From positions 1 to 42,154 of the forward strand of contig JAKAZS010000014.1 in the NCBI GenBank assembly GCA_021815785.1: a DNA stretch of 42,154 nucleotides, read 5' to 3'. Source of the stretch: a bacterium (lineage in GTDB: Bacteria > Cyanobacteriota > Vampirovibrionia > Obscuribacterales > JAKAZS01). The notes below the pieces were generated by a model, which was given only the letters and a program-made list of their open reading frames with translations, searched no databases and was not told where the DNA came from. Position numbers and translations under genes: made by a program. This document shows positions 1 through 9,244 of the stretch, piece by piece. The number at the start of each line of letters is the position of its first letter. Positions within the stretch are counted from its first letter, which is position 1.

Positions 1-2
1 CT

Positions 3-200
3 GAGGCCTTTGTAGATGGCCATATTGAAGCATTTAAATATTTTCAAGGTGTCCCACAAAGAATTAGCTATGATAATTTATCAATAGCTGTAACTAAAGT
101 TTTGAAGGGTAAAGACAGGCTATTAACTGAAGTAATGAAAAATCTATCAAGTCATTATTTATTTAAAACTAATTTTTGCCAACCAGCTAAAGGTAATGAG
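3..200 (+). pseudogene. IS21-family transposase (IstA) internal fragment
   Basis: The + strand reads without interruption from base 3 and gives residues typical of the IstA catalytic core: EAFVDGHIEAFKYF, then GVPQRISYDNL, then SHYLFKTNFCQPAKGNE. IstA is the DDE transposase of IS21 elements. It normally has about 400-500 residues and is followed by the ATPase gene istB. Only about 66 residues are present here, because the window starts inside the gene and the similarity stops abruptly at about base 200. From there the same frame is antisense to another transposase on the other strand. No istB follows. Recognition is from family memory, but the conserved block is distinctive. The fragment is non-functional unless the element continues elsewhere. 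Confidence 0.72.
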
Positions 201-930
201 TTACCGAAATCTTTAACCAATGTGGCGAACGTAGTTATATCAGAAGTATTGCCCTTAAATACTTCACACGCAATTGGATGCCCATCTTTGTCAGTAAGCA
301 TTCCAATTACGATTTGTTTCTTGCCAACTTTCTTATCACGATTATACCCAAAATTAGCAAGCTCATTTTCCACGCCTTCAAAATAACTGCTAGTTACATC
401 ATACAAAAACAATTCAGGCTTATTGCCTTTGTATTTTGTTTTTAACAAGTTTTGCTGAATGCCTTCTTGCTTATCAGCTAGCCATTCTAAAGCACTATAT
501 AAATTATTTTCATTAAATTTTTAAGACCAAATAAACTTGCATCATGCCTGTCTGCTAAACGAACACTGGATAATCGAGACCCCTGTTCATTAAGCCTAGC
601 AAATATTAGCCATTTGACCAAATCCGCCATATTTGATTTGCCTAGAGCAGCGCTTATGCCAAGTTCATTTAAGAGATTATCAACAATCATACAAGACCCA
701 ACCGTTTTGCCAGTTTGATAAGTCATTTTACTTAAGTCGTTTTCAGTTTGTGGACTAATCAATTTACCACTTAAAGCCAATTTAATAGCTTCAATTTTTT
801 CTAAAGAAAGATGCGATATGCAGCAAAGAGTTCGCTTACAGACTTTGCCGTTTTCCCGTTATGATTCACGTAGCGTAAATAAGCTATAGGTCTTTCCATT
901 GATAGTTGATTTGCTTTCCTGTACATACAA
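200..930 (-). pseudogene. IS1634/IS4-like transposase, broken by a stop, a frameshift and a truncation
   Basis: Read on the minus strand, the N-terminus resembles IS1634-type transposases (YVQESKSTINGKTYSLFTLR, from about base 927). An in-frame TAA at 859-861 follows where the family usually has an aromatic residue in a RESYRENGK-like motif. The frame then stays open to about 520. There a one-base shift at an A/T run moves it into the frame that gives FNENNLYSALEWLADKQEG and continues into YDVTSSYFEG, GKKQIVIGML and CEVFKGNTSD, the catalytic-domain motifs. Similarity ends near base 200, before the expected conserved block with the downstream catalytic residues, at the junction with the IS21 fragment. 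Three independent lesions make this a dead element. No terminal inverted repeats were identified. Confidence 0.75.
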
Positions 931-1033
931 GGCCACTTCTTTAAAAGTTACAAGTAGCTTTATAGCACAAATAAAACCATTTGCTTTAAGGTAATTATTA
1001 ATTATTTTAAATATTAGTGGGTACTCATTTTAA

Positions 1034-1056
1034 CAAAAAAACACTTGATTGCAAGT
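1034..1056 (-). terminator. Possible weak intrinsic terminator
   Basis: On the minus strand a 5-bp stem (ACTTG/CAAGT, four-base loop, 1043-1056) is followed by a run of T (1034-1041). It lies about 70 bases downstream of the large membrane-protein gene that ends at 1124. The stem is short, so this is only a candidate. Confidence 0.35.
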
Positions 1057-1123
1057 CAGCCAAAACACTTTGGGTATTTTGGTGGCTTTAAAAATCAGGA
1101 AGATCCGTTGAATATAGGTATCT

Positions 1124-3457
1124 TCAAATTTTTGGCAATAAATTTGTTTCTTTCAAGAATTGAATATTAATATTTTTTTCAAACCAGATTGCATTAGCAT
1201 TTCTTAAACGAATTGATTTTACTTGTCTAGATTTAAGCCAAGATTTATCACCAAACTTGATTTTATTAATAATTATTGAACTATCCGTCCAGGAAAAAAA
1301 ACTATTATTCTTATCAACTAAATTTACACCAATTTTATACTTACCTAATGGTAAATCAGTAATCCGGGATTCAAAACCACTATAATCATAATTAATATTA
1401 TTATGCAATGCAGCTGTAACGTCTGGGCGAAATCGGTTATATGTAGTAAAAGTATAATAAAGATGCGTTTTTTCATTTTGTAATACAACAAACATATTAT
1501 AATTATCAAAGCCAATATTTTTTAACCCACACCAGCCGCTAATAACGCAATCATCATGATATTCGATCTTATAAATGATATTAGAGCAAGCTTTAAAAAT
1601 ATTATTATTGACTAATTTATTTTCACATGCCTGAAAATCAAGAATATAAGGATTAAGCCAAACTCCATTTACAGCGTTAGTTATCGGTAAGGTATGCGAA
1701 ATAATTTTGCCATCGGCAAATTGATAATCAATAAATACCATACTATTACGATACAAAGATCGTTTGATCTTTCCCCAAAAATCATTGTCAACTTTAATTT
1801 TAGCAAAAATCACATCACGCCCCGAAGTTACAGGCACATCAATCCATTTATTCCAGAAAGTATTCAATAAATTAAGTTTAATTTCCGGATAAGTAATTTT
1901 AGGGTTAAAATGCTTAAATAAAAAAACCTTAGGAGTATTTAATACCATACAATAATTTCTAAAAATAGTTTTTAGGGTTAATGGTTCGTCATTTAACAAA
2001 TAGCGATTATCAATTGAATTTAAAAATTTACCAGGGTCTGCAATCGCACTATGCCAAGCAAGGTACTGCGGAGCCTGTGATGAATAAAAAAACAATTCAT
2101 TCTGATGATCCAACCATGGTGTATAGGCAAGATAAGACTGAAATACTGGTCGAGGATCCCACTTTAAATTATTTGCAAACAGACAGGTCATATCAAACGG
2201 ATAAGCATCAATAGTACTATTCCGCACGGTATCTAAAACAACTTTATCAAATTTAAGTGCTTTTAGATAGGTAAAACTTTGATCATCTATCATCTTAATT
2301 GAATTTTTATAAAAAATATTACCCAATCGCCAATTACTTTTTAAATTTGTTTTAAACCAGTCAAAGGCGAAATAAGGATTTCTTATCTGATTAGAGCTCG
2401 ACAGATCAAAGCTGTACCAATTAACACAACTAATACTGATAATAATTAATATTAAAGTAAAACAATATTTTTTCAAGTTATCACTGAAGAGAATAATTAA
2501 AAAAATAAAGTAAAAATAAAGTGGTAAAAATTCAATAAAAATATGATCAACACGAACTAAAACATATTTTAACCAGAATATAATTCCCGTTAAATAAATT
2601 ACCAATAATGTCGATTTTAACTTTTTATTTACACCAAAAATCAAAGCTATAACTGGCAGTAAAATACTTAACACTAAAGCAAACCAATTATACAAGTAAC
2701 CAGAAATCATGGCATCCGAATTACCAAGAGTAAACTCTACACTTGCCTTTAAATAGTTGATTAAAGTTGAAAAATTGCCTATAAATAAATACCACAAAAT
2801 TAAATATGGTAAAGTTAAAGCTAAAAACAACTTAAAGGGAATAACTAATTTCCGCTTTTCAATTACCAATTGAAAATAATAAGAAATCAGACAAATTAAC
2901 CCTAAAAAACAAAAAGCCGGCTTAATTAAACCAACAAATGAAGTTAAAATGCCAGCTAAATACAAAAACATATTTTTAGGGTATAAGCTATAGACTAACA
3001 AACAATTTATAATTGTAAAAAATATCACATAGCCTAAATATACTGAATAATTATTAGCATAATTATTCAGTCCTAAAAATATCCCAATAGGCAGATAAAA
3101 TAACAGTGTTTGCCAAAGACTTTTATGTTTATGTAACGAAAATATCAAAAATACTATTGACAAAAAATAACCGGCTTTAAAAAACAAATATGCCCAAGTA
3201 GCATAAATAACATTAAAACCAATATTTTCCGGCAAGCCTAAAAATGCCAGCGGTCCATAAGTAAACAAAAGATCTTTGCCAAAAATATGCCCTGTACTAT
3301 ATAAATTCGCCACTAACTTATAACAAGGATCTATTCCAATTGAAATAATATTAATCTGAATATTTGCTGATATAACCCAAAAACAAAAAAGTACCATTGC
3401 GATAACTACAAAATTTTGCTTCTGCGTAAGACTCATCGGACTTAAATTGATGAGCAA
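1124..3457 (-). CDS. Large multi-pass membrane protein, possibly GT-C-like
   Basis: A protein of about 770 residues that I cannot assign to a named family. The N-terminal 400 residues or so contain roughly ten hydrophobic segments separated by short loops. The remaining half is soluble and rich in aromatic and Asn residues. After the first membrane helix comes HIFGKDLLFTYGPLAFL. A TYGPL-type loop in this position is common in uncharacterised bacterial membrane proteins that resemble GT-C glycosyltransferases, so a role in envelope glycan transfer is possible but is inference. The ATG at 3457 overlaps the end of the alcohol dehydrogenase gene by 16 bases. A second ATG at 3436 (MSLTQKQNF) begins just after that stop and may be the real start. 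Neither has a strong ribosome binding site. Confidence 0.7.
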   Translation of the reverse strand: MLINLSPMSLTQKQNFVVIAMVLFCFWVISANIQINIISIGIDPCYKLVANLYSTGHIFGKDLLFTYGPLAFLGLPENIGFNVIYATWAYLFFKAGYFLSIVFLIFSLHKHKSLWQTLLFYLPIGIFLGLNNYANNYSVYLGYVIFFTIINCLLVYSLYPKNMFLYLAGILTSFVGLIKPAFCFLGLICLISYYFQLVIEKRKLVIPFKLFLALTLPYLILWYLFIGNFSTLINYLKASVEFTLGNSDAMISGYLYNWFALVLSILLPVIALIFGVNKKLKSTLLVIYLTGIIFWLKYVLVRVDHIFIEFLPLYFYFIFLIILFSDNLKKYCFTLILIIISISCVNWYSFDLSSSNQIRNPYFAFDWFKTNLKSNWRLGNIFYKNSIKMIDDQSFTYLKALKFDKVVLDTVRNSTIDAYPFDMTCLFANNLKWDPRPVFQSYLAYTPWLDHQNELFFYSSQAPQYLAWHSAIADPGKFLNSIDNRYLLNDEPLTLKTIFRNYCMVLNTPKVFLFKHFNPKITYPEIKLNLLNTFWNKWIDVPVTSGRDVIFAKIKVDNDFWGKIKRSLYRNSMVFIDYQFADGKIISHTLPITNAVNGVWLNPYILDFQACENKLVNNNIFKACSNIIYKIEYHDDCVISGWCGLKNIGFDNYNMFVVLQNEKTHLYYTFTTYNRFRPDVTAALHNNINYDYSGFESRITDLPLGKYKIGVNLVDKNNSFFSWTDSSIIINKIKFGDKSWLKSRQVKSIRLRNANAIWFEKNINIQFLKETNLLPKI

Positions 3458-4476
3458 TCAATGACAAAGCGATACTTAACATCACTTGCCAGCATTCGTT
3501 CATAGGCTTTATTAACGTAGTCAATTTTTATAAGTTCAATATCCGATACAATATTATGCTTGCCGCAAAAATCAAGCATTTCCTGCGTGCTTTTAATACC
3601 CCCAATTAAAGAACCAGTAAGACTTTTACGTCTCATTACTAATCTCGTGGTATCAATTAATGATGGCTCTGGTGGTGCACCAACCAAAGACATTACACCA
3701 TCAAGCTTAAGTAAATTTATATAGGCAGTAAAATCATGTGGTGCTGATATGGTATCGATCATAATATCAAACAATTCTCCAGCCTCAAAAGTTTTGGCAT
3801 CGCTAGTGGACAAATAGTTATCAGCGCCTAAATTTAGCGCCGACTGTCGCTTACTTTCACCACGACTAAGCACAGTCACAGTTGCACCCATAGCCTTAGC
3901 TAACTTAACGGCCATATGACCAAGCCCACCTAAACCAGCTACGGCTACGTGCTTACCATGACCAGCCTTATGTTGTTTGAGTGGTGAATAAGTTGTAATA
4001 CCCGCACACAACAAAGGGGCAGCAGCCTCAAGGTTAAGGTTATCGGGAATTTGCAAAACAAAATTTTCATTAACCACAATATGTGTAGAATAACCACCAT
4101 AAGTTGGTTCACCAAATTCAGTGCTGTTATAAGTAAAGCTAGCACCATCGACACAAAACTGCTCATCACCAGCTACGCAATAGATACAGTCACCACAGGA
4201 ATTAACCATACAGCCAACCCCAACTCGATCATTTACTTTGAATTTATTAACTTTACCACCGACACTTTTAACCACTCCGACAATTTCGTGACCTGGAACC
4301 ATTGGGAAAGTACCATTTTTCCATTCATCTTTAACCTGGTGCAAATCAGAATGACAAATGCCACAATAATGTATTTGAATTAATACATCATTATGATTAA
4401 GTTCACGTCGATTTATTTGCCAGGGAATAAGTGAAGCACACGATTCCATTGCTGCATAAGCTCTAGTTGACAGCAT
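3442..4476 (-). CDS. Zinc-dependent alcohol dehydrogenase (YahK/CAD-like)
   Basis: A 344-residue medium-chain dehydrogenase/reductase that should interconvert aldehydes and alcohols with NAD(P)H in the cytosol. Catalytic zinc ligands are visible: Cys41 in CGICHSD, His63-Glu64 in PGHE, and Cys157 in the PLLCAGITTY stretch. The structural-zinc lobe has four cysteines near 94, 97, 100 and 108. The Rossmann motif GLGGLGHMAVKLAKAMGA starts near residue 181. The length is normal for the cinnamyl-alcohol-dehydrogenase/YahK branch, whose members usually prefer NADPH and broad aldehyde substrates. The ATG is well placed behind AAGGAGG. The downstream membrane-protein gene overlaps its end, so the two may be co-transcribed. 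The exact substrate cannot be told from sequence. Confidence 0.92.
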   Translation of the reverse strand: MLSTRAYAAMESCASLIPWQINRRELNHNDVLIQIHYCGICHSDLHQVKDEWKNGTFPMVPGHEIVGVVKSVGGKVNKFKVNDRVGVGCMVNSCGDCIYCVAGDEQFCVDGASFTYNSTEFGEPTYGGYSTHIVVNENFVLQIPDNLNLEAAAPLLCAGITTYSPLKQHKAGHGKHVAVAGLGGLGHMAVKLAKAMGATVTVLSRGESKRQSALNLGADNYLSTSDAKTFEAGELFDIMIDTISAPHDFTAYINLLKLDGVMSLVGAPPEPSLIDTTRLVMRRKSLTGSLIGGIKSTQEMLDFCGKHNIVSDIELIKIDYVNKAYERMLASDVKYRFVIDCSSI

Positions 4477-4482
4477 AAAAGT

Positions 4483-4489
4483 CCTCCTT
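4483..4489 (-). promoter_or_regulatory. Strong ribosome binding site of the alcohol dehydrogenase gene
   Basis: AAGGAGG on the minus strand sits about 6 bases before the ATG at 4476. It is among the best Shine-Dalgarno sequences in the window and fixes this start. Confidence 0.75.
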
Positions 4490-4725
4490 AAGTTACCGGT
4501 CAGATTATGTTAACACATGATTTCACTATAACTCAATCGTATAATCAAATAAGAAAATTTAAACCTTAATTAATCAATTTATTTACGCACCTCAATAAAC
4601 ATCAAAAATTAAAAATCAGAACGGCCTCTTTAGATCCAGGAGAATAAATAAATTTCAGACAGAAATTGGCTATATTATTACAAAAAGTAAAGTTTAGTAT
4701 TACGGAAAAATATTAAACACTAAAT

Positions 4726-6039
4726 CTAATCAAAAATCTCATTATCAAAACTATAAGTATTACCAACCTGTTTTAAAGTCATCAAAAATTGAGGGTATGA
4801 AATATCAATACATTTAATATTATCGACCTTAATTGGCCGCTTACTAATACAACTAGCTATTAGCCCAGTCATTGCCAATCGATGGTCGTTATGCGTTTCC
4901 CATAAAGAATCACCAAGAATTTGCGGACTGCCTTTAATTGAAAAGCCATCAGGATAAGCATTAATATTGATACCACAGTTTTTAAAATTTTTAATTATTA
5001 AAGCCAATCTATTACTTTCTTTATACATTAACTCATTTGCATCTTTAACATAACTAATTCCATCAGCCATTGCCATTAACAGAGCAATTATCGCAATTTC
5101 ATCAATACCAGTAGCAATATTTTTATAATCAATGTTAAAAGGTTTAAGCCTAGCACCACCCTTAATTTCAATATCACAGACTTCCTCAAAATTAATGATT
5201 TTATGATTAATTAATTTAATATTAGCTTCCATTTTAATTAAAGCGTTAGTAATTAACGTTCGACCTGGATTAATATTGATATTATTTAAGATCAAATGAA
5301 GACCTGGAGTAATGGCGGCTAAAACCAGAAAATATGCCGCGCTAGATAAATCTCCGGGTACAGACATATTATATGGCATAATCGGTTTCTCTAAATATTT
5401 AACACCACAAATTTGGCTATTAAAATTTCGCTGATAAATATTTAAAGCCTGAAACATTTTTGATGTATGAGTTCTAACTAAATTGGGGACTGAAACAATA
5501 GTATGGCCACGAGCGTTTAAACCAGCTAGTAACAGGGCTGATTGAACCTGTGCTGAAGCCACGTCAATTTGATATTTAATTCCTTTTAAATTACCTCCTT
5601 TGATTTTAAAGGGCGGGTAACCAGATTGATCTAAATATTCAAAATCACAACCCATAAGTTTTAATGGTTCACAAAGCCTGTGCATCGGTCGCTTATTCAG
5701 CGAGTTATCACCTTGAAAAATAAATTGTGTGTCATGCCAAGCTAATAAGCCGGTTAACAGTCTTAAAGTAGTACCACTATTTTGGGCATCAATAGTCATT
5801 GAGGCTATTTGCATATACCTTACGAAAGGACTGTTAATTATAAGTTTGTTGGGCGTTTGCTTAAACTTAACACCTAATTGGTTTAGACAGTTCAATGTAG
5901 TTTGACAGTCAAGCGAATTGGCATAATTTTCAATGATACAATTTTCCTGATTAGTCAATAAAGACAAAAGCAAAGCTCGATGGGTAATTGACTTATCACC
6001 AGGAATCTTGATATAACAAGGATTATTTAAGGGAGTCAT
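4726..6039 (-). CDS. aroA: 3-phosphoshikimate 1-carboxyvinyltransferase (EPSP synthase)
   Basis: Transfers the enolpyruvyl group of PEP to shikimate-3-phosphate, the sixth step of the shikimate pathway leading to aromatic amino acids and chorismate. The 437-residue length is normal. Diagnostic motifs are visible: IPGDKSITHRA (Lys16, Ser17 and Arg21, substrate binding), AQNSGTTLRLL near residue 85, VASAQVQSALLLAGL, SVPGDLSSAAYFL, KESNRLA, and ETHNDHRLAM near the C-terminus. The repeated inside-out alpha/beta fold is implied. It is a single-domain enzyme with no fusion to other shikimate enzymes. It lies about 125 bases downstream of the glyoxalase-like gene on the same strand, and no other aromatic-pathway gene is nearby. 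The start is ATG. Confidence 0.96.
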   Translation of the reverse strand: MTPLNNPCYIKIPGDKSITHRALLLSLLTNQENCIIENYANSLDCQTTLNCLNQLGVKFKQTPNKLIINSPFVRYMQIASMTIDAQNSGTTLRLLTGLLAWHDTQFIFQGDNSLNKRPMHRLCEPLKLMGCDFEYLDQSGYPPFKIKGGNLKGIKYQIDVASAQVQSALLLAGLNARGHTIVSVPNLVRTHTSKMFQALNIYQRNFNSQICGVKYLEKPIMPYNMSVPGDLSSAAYFLVLAAITPGLHLILNNININPGRTLITNALIKMEANIKLINHKIINFEEVCDIEIKGGARLKPFNIDYKNIATGIDEIAIIALLMAMADGISYVKDANELMYKESNRLALIIKNFKNCGININAYPDGFSIKGSPQILGDSLWETHNDHRLAMTGLIASCISKRPIKVDNIKCIDISYPQFLMTLKQVGNTYSFDNEIFD

Positions 6040-6165
6040 TAATCACCAAAGTCTAATTTTAATATAAACCAAATAACTTAAGGCAAATCCAATTTTTTTA
6101 TTTCCAATATCAATAAAGCCAACCCTATCTTTAATACCTAATCATTAGTTTAGTATAAAATCCTG

Positions 6166-6795
6166 TTAATTTAAAAATGGATTACTCTTTTTTTCCGACC
6201 AGATATCAGTATTAGAACCATGCCCAGGAATAACCAAGGTATCATTATCCAGAATTAATAAACGGTTTTTTATAGATTTAATAATTGATTCATAAGAGCC
6301 ACCCCATAAATCAGTACGGCCAATGCCACCATCAAACAAAGTGTCGCCTGAAAAAACCAGACTTTGTTTATCTTCAACACAAAAACACATAGATCCTGGA
6401 GTGTGGCCTGGAGTATGGATTGTTTTAGTATTTAAATTACCAATTTTAATTATTTCCTCGTCCTTTAAATAAATATCAATTGGTGCTACCGGATCAGCTT
6501 TAAAGCCAAATAAACTACATTGCAAATCTAAATTATTATATAACCATTCATCTTCTTTATTTAAACAGATTTTTGCAGCATATTGATCTTTTAAAGCTTT
6601 AGCACCCAAAACATGGTCAAAATGGGCATGCGTATGTAAAATATATTTTAAATTAAAACCGTTTTTATTAATTTCATCGATAATTTTTTGAGCATCACCA
6701 CCTGGATCAACGACAATAGCTTCAAGCGTTTCTTCGCAGGCTATAATTGAACAATTACATTGAATCGGACCAACCGGAAAAGTTTTTAAGAACAT
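6166..6795 (-). CDS. MBL-fold hydrolase, glyoxalase II-like (YcbL type)
   Basis: A 209-residue metallo-beta-lactamase-fold protein. The metal-binding motif THAHFDH is at residues 55-61. The third histidine is in HTPGHTPGS, the bridging aspartate in FSGDTLFDGGIGRTDL, and a final histidine in VIPGHGSNT. The arrangement and the short length match the compact glyoxalase II/YcbL group, which hydrolyses S-lactoylglutathione or other thioesters in the cytosol. It lacks the long C-terminal helical domain of classical glyoxalase II, so the physiological substrate is uncertain. The ATG begins two bases after the stop codon of the upstream phosphoribosylpyrophosphate synthase gene, so the two are almost certainly one transcript. 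Confidence 0.9.
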   Translation of the reverse strand: MFLKTFPVGPIQCNCSIIACEETLEAIVVDPGGDAQKIIDEINKNGFNLKYILHTHAHFDHVLGAKALKDQYAAKICLNKEDEWLYNNLDLQCSLFGFKADPVAPIDIYLKDEEIIKIGNLNTKTIHTPGHTPGSMCFCVEDKQSLVFSGDTLFDGGIGRTDLWGGSYESIIKSIKNRLLILDNDTLVIPGHGSNTDIWSEKKSNPFLN

Positions 6796-6797
6796 AA

Positions 6798-7781
6798 TTA
6801 TTCAAACAACTCACTAACTGAATCATCATCATGAATTCTTGCTATAGCTTCACCAAGCAATCGAGCTACGCTTAACTGAACAATTTTAGGTGATAACGAA
6901 TCATTTATATGCGGAATCGAATTAGTTAGAATTAGTTTTTCAATTGGTGAATCATCGAGCAACTGATTGGCTGATCCCGATAAAACACCATGCGTAGCAC
7001 AAGCATAGACGCAGCTAGCCCCTTCAGCAATTAAAAGTTCAGCTCCTTTAACCAAAGTTCCGCCTGTATCAATCATATCATCTACCATAATGGCAATTTT
7101 GCCACGAACATCACCAACTACACTTAAAACTTCAGCAACATTATGCTGACTGCGACGTTTATCAATTATCGCAATTGGCGAATCGTTTAATTTTTTAGCA
7201 AAGGCTCGAGCCCGTCTAACTCCGCCAACATCAGGGCTCACAATAACCAAATCATTTTTACTGATGGATCTAATATATTCAAGCAATACGGGGCTAGCAT
7301 AAAGATGATCAACTAAGATATTAAAAAAGCCCATAATTTGTGGAGCATGCAAATCCAAAGCCACAACCCGTTGAGCGCCAGCCGTTGTCAATAGATCGGC
7401 GACCAGTTTAGCTGTTATCGCTTCACGACCGGCAGCTTTCCTATCCTGCCTAGCATAGCCAAAATAGGGCATTACAACCGTTATTCTTCCAGCTGATGCT
7501 CTTTTTAAGGCATCAAGCAGAATTAACAATTCCATTAAATTTTGATTTACCGGAGTACAGGTTGATTGAATGACAAAACAATCCAGGCCACGAACACTTT
7601 CTTGAACCTGAACATATAATTCACCATCCGAAAATGGTTTAATTTTAATTGGCGAAAGTTCGAGTTCCAGATAGTCGGCAACTTCTTTGGCTAAAACCGG
7701 ATTAGAATTTCCGGATAAAATTTTAATATTAACTTTACTTCCAGCATAGGTTTTATGTTTGAGTGGCATAGGCGAAAACAA
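6798..7781 (-). CDS. prs: Ribose-phosphate pyrophosphokinase (PRPP synthetase)
   Basis: Makes PRPP from ribose-5-phosphate and ATP, feeding purine, pyrimidine, NAD, His and Trp synthesis. Motifs seen: an N-terminal block around FSDGELYVQ, the ATP-binding region VMPYFGYARQDRK, ALDLHAPQIMGFF, IVSPDVGGVRRARAFAK, and the PRPP-binding loop IMVDDMIDTGGTL. Length is 327 residues from the TTG at 7781, against 310-320 usual. A GAGG ribosome binding site lies 8 bases before that TTG, which supports it. The ATG at 7769 is the alternative and would give 323 residues. The MBL hydrolase gene follows after a two-base gap. Confidence 0.96.
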   Translation of the reverse strand: MFSPMPLKHKTYAGSKVNIKILSGNSNPVLAKEVADYLELELSPIKIKPFSDGELYVQVQESVRGLDCFVIQSTCTPVNQNLMELLILLDALKRASAGRITVVMPYFGYARQDRKAAGREAITAKLVADLLTTAGAQRVVALDLHAPQIMGFFNILVDHLYASPVLLEYIRSISKNDLVIVSPDVGGVRRARAFAKKLNDSPIAIIDKRRSQHNVAEVLSVVGDVRGKIAIMVDDMIDTGGTLVKGAELLIAEGASCVYACATHGVLSGSANQLLDDSPIEKLILTNSIPHINDSLSPKIVQLSVARLLGEAIARIHDDDSVSELFE

Positions 7782-7906
7782 GATTAAATCCTCAAATTAG
7801 GTAGATATAATTAAGCCAACTTTATATTTTGCTATGGTCATTTCAATCTTTTGATATTCAATCGCTATCTTAACACATATACAGTCAATTTTCTAAATTT
7901 TCCAAG

Positions 7907-9232
7907 CTAATTTTGCGTAAATTCATCAATAAAATTTGCCTTTAACATTTCTAATAAAACTAATTGGCTATGAGGCCATGACAAACCACCTTGAAGATAA
8001 ACGGCATAAGGTGGTCGCAACGGGCCATCAGCTGATAGTTCAAGCGTAGAGCCATCGACAAAACCACCGCCAGCCATAATCACCTTATCCTGATAACCTG
8101 GCAAAAGTGCTGGTTCTGGCCGAATAAATGAATCAACCGGACAACATTCTTGGAGTTTTTGACAAAATTTAATCAGGCGATTTTCGGAATTAAGAATAAT
8201 CGTCTGAATTAAATCATAACGCGTAGCCAAAGGATCTGGTATTACCATAAAACCCAGTTCACTAAAAGCTAAAGCAAATAAATGAGCCATTTTAACGGCA
8301 TTCATTACCACCATTGGTGCCAAATACAATCCTTGCAATAACAACCGTGTCTGATTAAAATTCAAGCCCTGATTACCTTCTATGCCTGGAGCGGTAATTC
8401 GCGTCAAACAATTATCGACTATTTCTTCATCGCCAACTATATAACCACCACTAATAGCTAGTCCTCCGCCAGGATTTTTAATTAAGGAACCCACAATTAA
8501 ATTCGCCCCAACTTCAAGCGGTTCAATTTCTTCAACAAATTCACCATAACAATTGTCAACTAAAACTAAACAGTTTTTATTTAAAGACCTTACCATTTCA
8601 ATAAGACGACCTATGGCTTGATTACTGATTGATTTACGCCAAGTTGCGTATCCGGCTGACTTTTGAATATAAACCAGCGATGTGTCTTTAAGGATTAAGG
8701 CTAAATCGTCTTTAGATAAATCGAAGTCATGACCAGACTCTTTGTCAATAAAATTAAATTCATGATAATTTACACCCAGCGATTTTAACGAAGCTTTATG
8801 CTCCTTGTAATAACCGATAACAGGATCAAGAGAGTCATAAAGTCTTCCGGTTAACGAAATTAAATTGTCATTTGGCTTTAAATTTGCCTGCAAAGCAACA
8901 GCCAAAGCATGCGTACCAGAAACAAAACCCAGACGGACACAGGCTTTAACTCCATGAAACACCGTTGCATAAATATCATCGACAATTAATCTAGACCAGT
9001 TGTCGATGCCATAACCGGTTTCATCTTTAAATACAGCAGCCGACAACTTATGTTTTGTAAAGGCTTTTTGAATTTTAGCCTGATTTTTTACGGCAATTTT
9101 TTCTAAATTTTTAAATTGACTTGATAGTTTTTCCCCTAAACTTTCCATCAATTCATCAACATTAGCAAAATTTAATAGAACATTTGCGGATTTTCTACGT
9201 TTATACATATTAGGAAGTCTTGTTTTGATCAA
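7907..9232 (-). CDS. Methionine gamma-lyase family PLP enzyme (aluminium-resistance protein, YnbB-like)
   Basis: A fold-type I PLP-dependent enzyme of the Cys/Met-metabolism superfamily, about 430-440 residues. Visible signatures: FVSGTHALAVALQANLKPND, LYDSLDPVIGY, VYIQKSAGYATW, the cofactor-binding aspartate in LVLVDNCYGEF, and the likely Schiff-base lysine in GSLIKNPGGGLAISGGYIVG. These match the group often annotated as aluminium-resistance protein or methionine gamma-lyase family protein, whose true reaction is not firmly established. The frame can start at a TTG at 9232 or, more plausibly, at the ATG at 9208 (MYKRRKS). Neither has a good Shine-Dalgarno. The comF gene starts divergently about 12 bases from the TTG, so their promoters must overlap the coding starts. 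Confidence 0.9.
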   Translation of the reverse strand: MIKTRLPNMYKRRKSANVLLNFANVDELMESLGEKLSSQFKNLEKIAVKNQAKIQKAFTKHKLSAAVFKDETGYGIDNWSRLIVDDIYATVFHGVKACVRLGFVSGTHALAVALQANLKPNDNLISLTGRLYDSLDPVIGYYKEHKASLKSLGVNYHEFNFIDKESGHDFDLSKDDLALILKDTSLVYIQKSAGYATWRKSISNQAIGRLIEMVRSLNKNCLVLVDNCYGEFVEEIEPLEVGANLIVGSLIKNPGGGLAISGGYIVGDEEIVDNCLTRITAPGIEGNQGLNFNQTRLLLQGLYLAPMVVMNAVKMAHLFALAFSELGFMVIPDPLATRYDLIQTIILNSENRLIKFCQKLQECCPVDSFIRPEPALLPGYQDKVIMAGGGFVDGSTLELSADGPLRPPYAVYLQGGLSWPHSQLVLLEMLKANFIDEFTQN

Positions 9233-9244
9233 AAGAAGGTGATT

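Noticed and set aside
102..386. Open frame of 94 codons on the + strand
   Set aside because: Its first third is the IS21 IstA fragment and the rest is the antisense of the IS1634-like transposase. It is a chimera across a breakpoint, not a gene.
1981..2214. Open frame of 77 codons on the + strand
   Set aside because: Lies entirely antisense inside the large membrane-protein gene and has no family resemblance.
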